Positions 16,604-25,226 of a stretch of DNA of 64,000 bases are shown here, in pieces. The notes under the pieces were generated by a model, which ran no database searches, was not told where the DNA came from, and saw nothing but the letters and a program-made list of their open reading frames with translations. The position numbers were made by a program, and so were the translations under genes. Source of the stretch: JACRCT01 sp036504155. Its GTDB lineage: Bacteria; Myxococcota; Myxococcia; Myxococcales; UBA5297. Positions within the stretch are counted from its first letter, which is position 1. Every line of letters starts with the position of its first letter. The stretch is from assembly GCA_036504155.1 (NCBI GenBank), contig DASXVQ010000130.1, forward strand, positions 1 to 64,000. Direction: 5' to 3'.

Positions 16604-17359
16604 CTAGGCGCCGGTCTTGCGCGCGGGCCCGCGCTGCCGGGCCACTTCGTAGAGCAAGAGCGCGCCGGCCACCGAGGCGTTGAGGCTGCCCAGCGGCCCG
16701 GCCATGGGGATGCGCACGCGGAAGTCCGCCTTCTCCAGCACGCCGTGCCGGATGCCCTCGCCCTCGCTGCCGATGACCAGGACCGTGGGCCCCTTCAGGT
16801 CGACCTCGTCCGGCCGCCGGTCGCCCTTCAGGTCCGCGGCCGTCACCCAGAAGCCGGCCTCCTTGAGGTCCTCCAGCGCCCGGGAGAGGTTGGTCACCCG
16901 CGCGATGGGCAGGTGGGCCACGGCGCCGGCCGAGGCCTTGACGGCCACCGGCGTGACGCCGACGGCCCGGTCCTTGGCGATGACGACCCCGTGGGCGCCC
17001 AGCGCGAAGGCCGAGCGGACCAGGGCGCCGAAGTTGTGCGGGTCCTCGATGCCGTCGAGGACGAGCACCAGGCCCTTCTGTCCCTCGGCCGTGGCCTTGG
17101 CGACGACGTCCTCGAGCTCGGCGTAGCTGAACTCGGCGACCTTCAGCACCACGCCCTGGTGCACGCCGCCGCTCGCCAGGCGCGCGAGCTGGTCGCGGGG
17201 CGCGAACTCGACGCGCACGCCCTTCTCCTTGGCCAGGTCGACGATCTGCGCCTGCGGCCCCTTGATCGTCCCCACCGCGAGGATGACCCGCTCGATCTGC
17301 TCCGGCGTGGCCTGCAGCGCTTCCAGCGCGGGGTGGACCCCGTAGACGTAGCGCGCCAT
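16604..17359 (-). CDS. rlmB: 23S rRNA (guanosine-2'-O-)-methyltransferase RlmB-like, TrmH family
   Basis: 251 residues with the knotted SPOUT fold. Motif 1 (DGIEDPHNFGALVRSA, Asn109 and catalytic Arg115), motif 2 (GSEGEGI, about 197-203) and motif 3 (SLNASVAGALLLYE, from about 225) are intact, and the N-terminal L30e-like substrate domain (YVYGVHPALEAL) is present. In E. coli RlmB methylates G2251 of 23S rRNA. The start ATG directly follows the stop of the small lipoprotein gene, so it is probably co-transcribed with rimK-like. A related TrmH-type specificity cannot be excluded. Confidence 0.88.
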   Translation of the reverse strand: MARYVYGVHPALEALQATPEQIERVILAVGTIKGPQAQIVDLAKEKGVRVEFAPRDQLARLASGGVHQGVVLKVAEFSYAELEDVVAKATAEGQKGLVLVLDGIEDPHNFGALVRSAFALGAHGVVIAKDRAVGVTPVAVKASAGAVAHLPIARVTNLSRALEDLKEAGFWVTAADLKGDRRPDEVDLKGPTVLVIGSEGEGIRHGVLEKADFRVRIPMAGPLGSLNASVAGALLLYEVARQRGPARKTGA

Positions 17360-17776
17360 CTACTGCACCGTCACCGGGATGCTGACCTTGCGCTCCTGCT
17401 TCTCGCAGATCTCCTTGCTGCACATGTAGAAGCTCAGGTCGGCGTCGAGCGAGCCGGCCCCCTTCTCGGTCGCGGTGAACGGCACGGCCAGCGTCGCCCC
17501 GCCGTCCTTGTAGGTGGCGTCGGACTTGGAGAGCTTCTCCTTGGACGGCTGCACGTTCTTGCCCGCCACCTTGGCCTTCAGCGGCGCCTCGTCCGAGATG
17601 TGGCCGTCCGGCTTGACCTTGATCTGGATCTCGGCGGTCCCCTTCTCGCCCGTCGCGACCTTGCCCGGCCCCTTGGACTCCACCGTGAACAGGCCGTCGG
17701 TCTTGCCCCCCGCCCGGGCGCAGGCTGACCCCAGCAGGACCACCGCCACGACAGCCATCGAGAGAGCGCTCTTCAT
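17360..17776 (-). CDS. Small lipoprotein, possibly redox-related
   Basis: 138 residues with a lipobox LGSAC (Cys19). The mature part looks like a single beta-sandwich domain, with a Cys119-x4-Cys124 pair in FYMCSKEICEKQ near the C-terminus. That ending resembles the N-terminal domain of DsbD-like proteins, so a thiol role is possible but not shown. The ATG overlaps the stop of the upstream RimK-like gene in ATGA, indicating translational coupling. Confidence 0.82.
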   Translation of the reverse strand: MKSALSMAVVAVVLLGSACARAGGKTDGLFTVESKGPGKVATGEKGTAEIQIKVKPDGHISDEAPLKAKVAGKNVQPSKEKLSKSDATYKDGGATLAVPFTATEKGAGSLDADLSFYMCSKEICEKQERKVSIPVTVQ

Positions 17777-18732
17777 GTCTTTGATCTCCTTGACGTTTTT
17801 TCCTCGACCCCGGCGGCGTCCTCTTTCTGGGACGGCGCGGGCCGCTTCTTCTTCTTGGTGAGAGCCAATTCCGCGGCGCGCTCGACGATCGCCCGCGCCG
17901 CGTCGACTCCGGTGGCGTGCTCGACCTCCTTGAGGCCGGGCGAGCTGTTGACCTCGAAGACCTTCGGGCCGTCGGCTCCTTCGATCATGTCGACGGCCGC
18001 CACCTCGAGCCCCACCAACGCCGCCGTCCGCTCGGCCAGCCGGGCCAGCTCCGGGCGCAGCCGCGCCGCCTCGAAGCGGGCCCCCGCCTGCAGGGTCCGA
18101 CCCAGGCGGCCCACCCGCGGCACGCGCCGGACGGCGGCGACCAGCTTGCCTCCCACCACGAGCGCACGCAGGTCGCGGCCCTTGCGGTCGCGCACGTACT
18201 CCTGGACCAGCACGTAGTGCCCCAGTGCCAGGAGCGCCTCGAGCGCCGCCTCCATCGACTGGGGCGTCTCGCAGACCATCACGCCGGTGCGCTCGCCGCC
18301 CTGGAGCAGCTTGATGAGCACCGGGCAGCCTCCGACCAGGCTCACCATCTCCTTGATCTCGCGGGCGTCGTTGGCCATCACCGTGGCCGGCACCGGGATG
18401 CCGTGGGCCGACAGGTGCTGCAGGCAGCGCATCTTGGCGCGGCTGCGGCTGATGGCCTGCGCCCCGTTGAGGGTGGGCACGCCCAGCCGCTCCAGTTGGT
18501 CGAGCACCGCCAGGCCGTAGCTCTGCACCGATTGCCCGACCCGCGGGATGCACACGTCCACCCGGGGCAGCGGCTTGCACTTGTAGAGCAGCGTGGACTG
18601 GCCGCCCGCCACGTGGATCTCGCAGCGAAGCGGATCGACCACGCGCGCCCGGTGGCCGGCGATGCGCGCGGCGTCCAGGATGCGGCGGGTGGTGTAGAGC
18701 GCGCTCGAGCGCGAGAGGACGGTCAGGTGCAA
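17773..18732 (-). CDS. RimK-family ATP-grasp ligase
   Basis: 319 residues. N-terminal MHLTVLSRSSALYTTRR and the ATP-grasp core (ISRSRAKMRCLQHLSAHGIP, PVLIKLLQGGERTGV, and metal-binding FEVNSSPGLKEVE near residues 265-277) place it in the RimK/LysX family, which joins glutamate or similar amino acids to a protein or small-molecule carboxylate. The start appears to be TTG, since upstream sequence adds nothing family-like. A TAGACT box lies nine bases before it, so it might be partly leaderless. A Lys/Arg-rich tail of about 30 residues is unusual. The substrate is unknown; E. coli RimK modifies ribosomal S6. Confidence 0.88.
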   Translation of the reverse strand: MHLTVLSRSSALYTTRRILDAARIAGHRARVVDPLRCEIHVAGGQSTLLYKCKPLPRVDVCIPRVGQSVQSYGLAVLDQLERLGVPTLNGAQAISRSRAKMRCLQHLSAHGIPVPATVMANDAREIKEMVSLVGGCPVLIKLLQGGERTGVMVCETPQSMEAALEALLALGHYVLVQEYVRDRKGRDLRALVVGGKLVAAVRRVPRVGRLGRTLQAGARFEAARLRPELARLAERTAALVGLEVAAVDMIEGADGPKVFEVNSSPGLKEVEHATGVDAARAIVERAAELALTKKKKRPAPSQKEDAAGVEEKTSRRSKT

Positions 18733-18744
18733 GGCGGGGCGAGT

Positions 18745-19656
18745 CTAGCGCCCGTCCCCCGAGCGCGGAAGCTCGCTCGCCGGCGCTGCAGCCGGTCTGC
18801 ACTGGGCCGCCAGCGCCGGCCGCGCGCGGAAGACGAACCCGTCCTCGAGGACGGCCCGGGCGTAGAAGCGGTCGCCGCGGGCGTAGTAGACCGCCCGCCC
18901 GAGCTCGTCGAGCGCCTCGCCGTGCCGGCCCAGCAACGCCTGGGCGTGCGCCAAGGACAGGTAGAGGAACGGCAGATCTCCGAAGCTTTTCAAGGCCTTG
19001 CGGAGCCGCCAGCTCGTCGTCGCCACCGACGCCTCGAGGTTCACGTCGTGGGTGAGCCAGGCGAGCTGGAGGTGGGCAGCCAGGTAGGCGATCCCCGGCG
19101 TCATCGGTCCCCGCGCCGCGAGCTCGCGCACGCGCGCCAGCGCTTGGAGCGCCGCCCTTCGCGCAGCAGGGCGGTCGCGCACGCTCGCGGCCCGTTCGGC
19201 GCGGGCCAGGTCAATCGTCGCCAAAAGCCTCGCCGCTTGCCCCTCTTCGAGCCGCTGGGCGAGTGACTCGGCTTCGTCGAGGTCGCCGGCGAAGATGGCG
19301 CGGACCGCGAAGTGGACGAAGAGCCAGGCGGCGTCCGGCTGGCGCGCGTCCACGGTGGGCACGACTCCCTTCAGGAGGCAGTCGCGCTCGGCCTTGAGGG
19401 TGGGCGGCTCCGGCAGCTCCCACGGGCTCTTGGCGTAGAAGCGCGGCGCCGTGGCCGAGTCCGCGCCCGGCGCCGCAGCCCCCTCGCGCTGCGGCAGGGC
19501 CGGCAACAGCTCGTCCCAGACCGCCCGGTAGTCGAAGCGCCTGAGCAGCTCGACGCACGGCCCTGCCGCCCGGCGCCGGTACACGCGCAGCCGGTGCAGG
19601 ACGAACATCGCCGCGATGTAGGCCGCGGCGAGCAGCGCAGCGGTCTCGGCTCGCAC
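18745..19656 (-). CDS. Membrane-anchored helical-repeat (TPR-like) protein
   Basis: 303 residues with a GTG start and one N-terminal hydrophobic segment (about residues 6-22). The rest is rich in Ala, Leu and Arg with helical pairs such as LPFLYLSLAHAQALLGRHGEALDELGRAVYYARGD split over the C-terminal third, which look like degenerate TPR units. It ends 12 bases before the RimK-like gene and probably belongs to its transcript. No family was recognised. Confidence 0.75.
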   Translation of the reverse strand: MRAETAALLAAAYIAAMFVLHRLRVYRRRAAGPCVELLRRFDYRAVWDELLPALPQREGAAAPGADSATAPRFYAKSPWELPEPPTLKAERDCLLKGVVPTVDARQPDAAWLFVHFAVRAIFAGDLDEAESLAQRLEEGQAARLLATIDLARAERAASVRDRPAARRAALQALARVRELAARGPMTPGIAYLAAHLQLAWLTHDVNLEASVATTSWRLRKALKSFGDLPFLYLSLAHAQALLGRHGEALDELGRAVYYARGDRFYARAVLEDGFVFRARPALAAQCRPAAAPASELPRSGDGR

Positions 19657-19696
19657 GGCGCGGAGTATACCGCCTGCCCCGCGCCTGCCGAGCGGG

Positions 19697-22654
19697 TCAG
19701 CCGCAGCCGACCGGGTAGCGAATCTCCACGTGCGAGCCGGCGGGCGGCGGGTTGAGCGGCGTGAAGAGGATCACGTTCTTCCCGGCGTCGTAGCTCCAGC
19801 CGCCGACGACGACCCCGTCGATCTTGACCTCGATCTTCGTCGGGTCCGCGGGAACGCCCGTGAGCGGGAAGACGATGTTGAGCCCGAAGGCGTTGTCGCC
19901 CAGCCGGCCCAGGCTGGCCGCCCAGTCCAGCGTGCAGATGGACTCCTTGACCCCGCCCAGCGCGTCCACCAGCTCCATGTAGCGGCTGCCCGCCGAGGTG
20001 CCCGACATGCAGGTCGACATGTCCTCGGGGGTGACCACCGCCGAGACGCTGAGCATCACCGGGTCGGCCTTGAGCGACTTGTAGAACGCGAGGTAGGAGG
20101 CGACGTCGGCCTCGCTCTGGTCGTCCTCGTCGGAGACGAAGATGACGGCCAGCTTGGCCTCGGGCCGGTAGAAGCCCAGGTTGCCGTCGTCGGCCAGGCT
20201 GGTGCGCGGGTCGTCGGCGTGGTCGACCAGCGGCGAGGACAGCGCGCGCAGGCTCGCCTCGAGGCCCTGCTCCAGCCAGTGGCAGGTGCCGACCTTGGTC
20301 ATCTTGTTCCAGACCGAGGCCGCATCCGGGGTCTGCGGCGTGATGAGCCGCGGGGAGGAGCCGTCGGCGGGGAAGAGCCGCCCCGCCTCGCCGCCGCTGA
20401 CGCCGCCCGGGCAGTCGGTCCAGCCGCCGTCGCTGGGCTCGAGCCCGGTGGTGGTCACCGCCAGGTGGAAGTCGACGTTCTCGTTGCGAGCCGTCTGCAG
20501 GAACGAGGAGAGGTTGCTGGCGATGGCGGCCTGCTTGTCGGACATGGAGCCCGAGTTGTCGAGGACGAACAGGACGTCGACCTTCTGCCGCGCCGCCTGG
20601 TCGTAGGCGTCGGTGCGCCAGGGGTCCTTGACGCCGCGCCCGCGCACCGAGACCAGGTGCCTGGACGTCCCGTCGTCCAGGTACAGCGGCATCGAGTCGA
20701 GCCCGTCGTCCACCGGGGCGTACTGCACGTTGAACTGCAGCGACCCGCCCGCACGCAGCGTGTAGGGGAAGTTGGGCGCTCCCGGCAACGTGAACTCCAG
20801 GCTGGTGCCCGCCCCGCGGACCAGGCTCTGCAGGACCGTGTCGGCGGGGCAGCGGTTGGCGAGCGTCACCGTCACCGACGGCGCGGGGCAGGCGGAGTAG
20901 ACCGTGCCGAAGTCGATGTCGTTGGGGTCGATGGAGAGGCACCCGGTGTCGCCCTGCCCGGTGATGGCCCAGGTCTGGTACGGGTTGGCCGGGTCCGACA
21001 CGTAGCTCTCCAGCGCGCCGGAGTAGGGGCCCGCGGCCGGCGGCAGGAAGCGCACCAGCGCGTCGCGCGACTCGCCGGCGGCGAGGACGAAGCCGGGGCT
21101 GTCGCCGTCGACGCTGAAGGCCGGGGCGGTGTTGGCCGACAGCCCGAGGTTGGTGAAGTAGCAGCTGTCCTGGCCGGTGTTGGCGACCCGGAAGCCCAGG
21201 GTGGCCGCGCGGCCCACCGTCACCGACCCGAAGTCGAGCCGCGGCGGGGACGCCGAGAACTCGCAGGGGGCGAGCGTGCGCGCGGTGCCCGAGAGCGGGA
21301 CGTCGGGCGGCGGCTGCGCGAGCGGCGCGCCGGTCACCGGGTCGGAGGCCACCACGTGCAGGGCGCCCGTGACCGGCCCGTTGACGGTCGGGGCGTAGCG
21401 CACGATGACGTCCACGACGTCGCTCTGCGCGAGCACGAAGGGCGGCTGCTTCGCCGCGCCGGCGGTGAAGGCCGCGTCGCCGACCACCTGCACCTCGTCG
21501 ATGCGCACGTCCGCCCCGCAGGCCAGGTTCGCGACCTGCACCCGGCGCTGCCCGGTCATCCCCAAGGCGACGACGCCGAAGTCGATGGACTCCGGGCTGA
21601 GCAGCAGGCACCCCTCGCCGCCGTTGCCCTGCAGCCGCGCCTCGGCCCAGCACCCGTCGGCCCCGACGCCGGTGGCGCGCAGGCGCACCGCGGCCTGGCG
21701 CGGGCCATTCGCGGAGGGCGTCAGCGTCACCGCGAGCAGGTACGACGCCCCGGGCTCCAGGTGGATGGGAGTTCCGGGCGTGTAGCCGCTGACCTGGAAG
21801 TCCGGCGAGCTCGAGGTCGACGGGAACACGTCGACGACCTCCAGGGCCGTCGTCCCCGGGTTGCGAATCGTGATCTCCCGCGCGGACGAGGTCCCCACCT
21901 TCACCGAGCCGAAGTCGATGGACACCGGGTCCACCTGGATGCAACTGGCCACCGCCTCGCCCGAGAGGGGAACCGCGTGCTCCGGGCAGGTCGGGCAAGG
22001 ACGCACCTTCAGGATCGCCTCGCCCACCCCGAGGTGGTTGGGGCTGAAGACCGGGCTGACGGTCTGCCAGGCTCCGGGCAGGAGATCGATGGAGGCGGGG
22101 GCCTGGTACTCGTTCGCATCCGTGCCTTCGACGGAGAAGGAGACCTGGAGCCGCAGCTTGCCGGAGTTGCCCAGGGTGAGCGGCTGCGTGCCCGAGGCGC
22201 CCAGCGGCACCTGGCCGAAGTCGAGGCTCGCCGGGTCCCACTGGAGCACCGGCTTTGCGCCCTCCCCCGTCAGCGGCACGAGCAGCGGCCCTGCGCCGTC
22301 GTCCCCCTCCACCCAGGCGTGGGACTTGGCCTCCCCCTCGACGGTGGGGGCGAAGACGATCTCGAAGGCGCGCTCCTCGCCGGACTCGAGCGAGATCCCC
22401 TCGGCGGGGAAGCCGCGAACGGAGAACGGCGCCGGGGCCGACAGCGCGGTGAGCATCGCCGGAGCCACGCCTGCGTTGCGCACCGTCAGGCTCTTGGGGA
22501 CCTCCTCGCCGAGGGCGATCAGGCCCCAGTCGAGGGATGGCTCGGAGACGACGAGGTCGGCTGGCGCCTCCTTCAGCTGCGGGCCTTCGCAAGCCGACGC
22601 CAGCACTCCGAGGTACACCGCCGCCACGACCACCCAGTCCCCGCGCGTCCTCAT
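19697..22654 (-). CDS. Lipoprotein with ASH/HYDIN-type Ig repeats and a VWA domain
   Basis: 985 residues with a lipobox LASAC (Cys22). From about 40 to 640 there are five or six repeats of the choice-of-anchor D (ASPM-SPD-2-Hydin) type, recognised by the recurring SLDFGxVxxG...LxxxNxG pattern (for example near 38, 150, 250, 355, 470 and 570). A von Willebrand A domain follows, with an intact MIDAS motif DNSGSMS near residue 700 and a second acidic segment FVSDEDDQSEAD. The last 80 residues form a small beta domain. It is probably a surface-exposed, metal-dependent adhesion or scaffold protein. The upstream gene is divergent. Confidence 0.88.
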   Translation of the reverse strand: MRTRGDWVVVAAVYLGVLASACEGPQLKEAPADLVVSEPSLDWGLIALGEEVPKSLTVRNAGVAPAMLTALSAPAPFSVRGFPAEGISLESGEERAFEIVFAPTVEGEAKSHAWVEGDDGAGPLLVPLTGEGAKPVLQWDPASLDFGQVPLGASGTQPLTLGNSGKLRLQVSFSVEGTDANEYQAPASIDLLPGAWQTVSPVFSPNHLGVGEAILKVRPCPTCPEHAVPLSGEAVASCIQVDPVSIDFGSVKVGTSSAREITIRNPGTTALEVVDVFPSTSSSPDFQVSGYTPGTPIHLEPGASYLLAVTLTPSANGPRQAAVRLRATGVGADGCWAEARLQGNGGEGCLLLSPESIDFGVVALGMTGQRRVQVANLACGADVRIDEVQVVGDAAFTAGAAKQPPFVLAQSDVVDVIVRYAPTVNGPVTGALHVVASDPVTGAPLAQPPPDVPLSGTARTLAPCEFSASPPRLDFGSVTVGRAATLGFRVANTGQDSCYFTNLGLSANTAPAFSVDGDSPGFVLAAGESRDALVRFLPPAAGPYSGALESYVSDPANPYQTWAITGQGDTGCLSIDPNDIDFGTVYSACPAPSVTVTLANRCPADTVLQSLVRGAGTSLEFTLPGAPNFPYTLRAGGSLQFNVQYAPVDDGLDSMPLYLDDGTSRHLVSVRGRGVKDPWRTDAYDQAARQKVDVLFVLDNSGSMSDKQAAIASNLSSFLQTARNENVDFHLAVTTTGLEPSDGGWTDCPGGVSGGEAGRLFPADGSSPRLITPQTPDAASVWNKMTKVGTCHWLEQGLEASLRALSSPLVDHADDPRTSLADDGNLGFYRPEAKLAVIFVSDEDDQSEADVASYLAFYKSLKADPVMLSVSAVVTPEDMSTCMSGTSAGSRYMELVDALGGVKESICTLDWAASLGRLGDNAFGLNIVFPLTGVPADPTKIEVKIDGVVVGGWSYDAGKNVILFTPLNPPPAGSHVEIRYPVGCG

Positions 22655-22939
22655 CCGGCCCCCCTCCCCACCCGATTGCCCGTCGCCCTCTTCGCCCCTG
22701 GCCTCGCGCCCGCCCTGCTGCTTGCCTTGCCTCCTGCCGAGCGCCTGGCCGGGCGCCTGGTCCCCGATGGCTTATGCATCGGCCCGGGGGCGGGCAATCC
22801 ACCGGCCGGCAAGGCTGGCGGGGCTTGCCGAGCGGCCCCTCGCGGCCTCGCCGAGAGCCTCGCCGAGAGCGTGACCCGGCAGCCGCTCCCGCGATATCCT
22901 CCGCCCTTCGTCCTTCGCCCGCATCAAGTGAGGTGGAAC

Positions 22940-25159
22940 TTGGAACGCAACCCCACGGCGCTCATCGTCGACGACGACCGCGCCATCCAGCGCCTCCTGG
23001 CGGACGCGCTCGCCAAAGAGGGCTTCACGGTCCTCGTGGAGAAGGACGGCGAGTGGGCGCTGAAGACCTTCGAGAAGAAGAAGGTCGACGTGGTCCTGCT
23101 CGACCTCCTCCTGCCGGCGCTCCACGGCTTCGAGGTGGCGCGGCGCATGCGCATCACCCCCAAGGGACGCCGGACCCCCATCCTCTTCGTCTCGGGCGTC
23201 TACAAGTCGTCGGCGCACCGCAAGGAGGCGCAGGACAAGTACGGCATCGCCGAGTTCATCGACAAGCCCATCAACCTGGGCAAGCTGCGCGAGGCCCTCA
23301 AGGCGGCGCTGGGCAACGCCTACCCCGAGGCGCAGAGGGAGGAGAGGCGCCGGGCGGCCATCGACGAGAAGCCGGCCGAGTCGTTCGCCGACGAGGGCGC
23401 GCGCGAGGAGGTGGCCGCCGTCGAGCAGGCCGCCAAGAAGAGCGCCATCCAGACCATCAAGGGCGACTTCGTCGACAAGCCCTTCCCCCACCTGCTGGCC
23501 GAGCTGTACCGCTGGCGCGCGACCGGGGCGCTGCTGCTGCGGCGCGACAAGATCAAGAAGATCGTCTACTTCCGCGAAGGCCGGCCCTTCTCCATCAAGT
23601 CCAACCTGCTCCAGGAGTGCCTGGGCAAGCTGATGATCCGCGAGAAGATGATCTCCGAGGGGGAGTGCGAGGAGAGCATCAGCAAGATGAAGCAGTCCGG
23701 GCGCCAGCAAGGCACTGTGCTCATCGAGATGGGCTGCATCAGCCCCCACAACCTCAACTACGCGCTCTCGCTGCAGCTGCAGACCAAGCTCTACGACATC
23801 TTCACCTGGACCGGCGGGGACTATCAGTTCAACCCCAAGGCCGAGATCCCCTCCGACACCAACACGCTGGAGATGACCACCGCGCAGATCATCTACGAGG
23901 GCGTCAAGCGCACCTACGACGACGACCGGGTGCGCGCCGCCCTGGGCCCGGTGGAGTCGCTCTTCGCCCACCCCGCCCGCGACCCGCTGCTCCGCTTCCA
24001 GGAGATCGGCCTGGACGAGGAGGAGCTGTCGCTCCTGCAGTCCATCGACGGCCACAAGACCGCCGGGACGCTGGTCGCGCTGAACCTGCTGCCGCCGCTG
24101 GGCACGCTGCAGTTCCTCTACGCCATGCGCTGCTCGCAGATGATCGACCTGAAGCGCGAGGCCGCCGAGGGGCCGGTCGAGCCGAAGTTCATGCCGCGCC
24201 CGTTCGGCCCGACGCACGCCCCGGGCCCGGGGGAGACCACCGAGGAGAACCAGCTCCCCGCGGGGCACGCCTTGCCGCCGCCGCTGCCGCCCCCGCCGCT
24301 GTTCTCCGGGCCGCCGCCGATGCCGTTCCAGGTCGCGCCGGAGCTGCCCAAGGCCAGCCCGCGCGGCCCGGTGCCGCCGGTGCCGACCATCCCCCCGCCG
24401 CCCCCGCGCGGCGCGACCTCGCTGCTGCCCGAGCTGTCCGGCCTGTTCAACACCGTCTCCGCCGAGGAGCGCGACGTGCGCGAGCGGCTGGCGGCGACCG
24501 CGACGTCCATGAAGAAGATGGACTACTTCCAGATCCTGGGGGTCGCCCCCAACGCGCCCAAGGACGAGATCAAGCGGTCGTACTTCGGGCTCGCCAAGGA
24601 GTACCACCCGGACAAGCACTTCGGGTCGTACTCGGCCGAGGTGCGCAACCTCGCCGCGGAGATCTTCGACCTCATCTCCACCGCCCACGACACGCTCACC
24701 GACGAGGAGGAGCGCTCCCGCTACGTCGGCGAGCTGGCCGCCGGAGTGCGCAAGGACGTCTCGGACGAGGTCTCGAAGATCCTGGCCGCCGAGGGCAAGT
24801 TCCAGAAGGGCGAAGAGCTGATGCGCAAGAAGCTCTACCGCGAGGCGCAGCAAGCCTTCCAGGAGGCGGTCGACCTCTACGACGAGGAGGGCGAGTTCCA
24901 CGCCTACCTGGGTTGGAGCCTCTTCCAGTCCGACCCGCGCTCGCAGGAGCTGGCGGAGCGGGGCATCGAGCACATCGAGACCGGCATCCGCCTCAACCCC
25001 AAGGTGGACAAGAGCTACCTGTTCCTCGGCTACATCCACAAGGCCATCGGCCGCCCCGACCGCGCCGAGAAGCAGTTCGAGAAGGCCATCCAGTGCAACC
25101 CGGACTGCATCGAGGCCCTGCGCGAGCTGCGGCTGTTGGGCAAGGTCAAGAAGAAGTAG
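22940..25159 (+). CDS. Response regulator-PATAN-J domain-TPR fusion protein
   Basis: 739 residues. Residues 5-120 are a receiver domain (acidic D11-D13, phospho-acceptor Asp55 in VVLLDLLLP, conserved Lys in FIDKPIN). Residues about 170-420 are a DUF4388/PATAN-type region (RWRATGALLLRRDKIKKIVYF). A Pro-rich linker leads to a J domain with HPD in KEYHPDKHFG near residue 555, and the last 120 residues form TPR-like helices. I chose TTG at 22940, placed six bases after GAGG and giving MERNPTALIVDDD. No HTH is present, so output is likely through protein contacts, possibly with DnaK. The target is unknown. Confidence 0.87.
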   Translation: MERNPTALIVDDDRAIQRLLADALAKEGFTVLVEKDGEWALKTFEKKKVDVVLLDLLLPALHGFEVARRMRITPKGRRTPILFVSGVYKSSAHRKEAQDKYGIAEFIDKPINLGKLREALKAALGNAYPEAQREERRRAAIDEKPAESFADEGAREEVAAVEQAAKKSAIQTIKGDFVDKPFPHLLAELYRWRATGALLLRRDKIKKIVYFREGRPFSIKSNLLQECLGKLMIREKMISEGECEESISKMKQSGRQQGTVLIEMGCISPHNLNYALSLQLQTKLYDIFTWTGGDYQFNPKAEIPSDTNTLEMTTAQIIYEGVKRTYDDDRVRAALGPVESLFAHPARDPLLRFQEIGLDEEELSLLQSIDGHKTAGTLVALNLLPPLGTLQFLYAMRCSQMIDLKREAAEGPVEPKFMPRPFGPTHAPGPGETTEENQLPAGHALPPPLPPPPLFSGPPPMPFQVAPELPKASPRGPVPPVPTIPPPPPRGATSLLPELSGLFNTVSAEERDVRERLAATATSMKKMDYFQILGVAPNAPKDEIKRSYFGLAKEYHPDKHFGSYSAEVRNLAAEIFDLISTAHDTLTDEEERSRYVGELAAGVRKDVSDEVSKILAAEGKFQKGEELMRKKLYREAQQAFQEAVDLYDEEGEFHAYLGWSLFQSDPRSQELAERGIEHIETGIRLNPKVDKSYLFLGYIHKAIGRPDRAEKQFEKAIQCNPDCIEALRELRLLGKVKKK

Positions 25160-25181
25160 CCCTTCCCGTTCCTTGGGACCA

Positions 25182-25213
25182 AAGCGGCCCAGGCCACCCG
25201 GTCTGGGCCGCTT
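25182..25213. terminator. Bidirectional terminator between convergent genes
   Basis: An 11-bp perfect stem AAGCGGCCCAG (25182-25192) pairs with 25203-25213 around a 10-base loop. It is followed by CTCTTTC on the plus strand and by GGTCCCAAGG on the minus strand. It lies between the convergent receiver-J domain and patatin genes. Confidence 0.75.
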
Positions 25214-25226
25214 CTCTTTCGGGGCT

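Noticed and set aside
22853..22880. Two copies of a 12-base unit GCCTCGCCGAGA as a regulatory repeat
   Set aside because: Only two copies in a GC-rich stretch; could arise by chance or slippage.
22772..25039. Minus-strand open frame opposite the receiver-J domain gene
   Set aside because: Low-complexity translation without motifs, while the plus strand encodes four recognisable domains.
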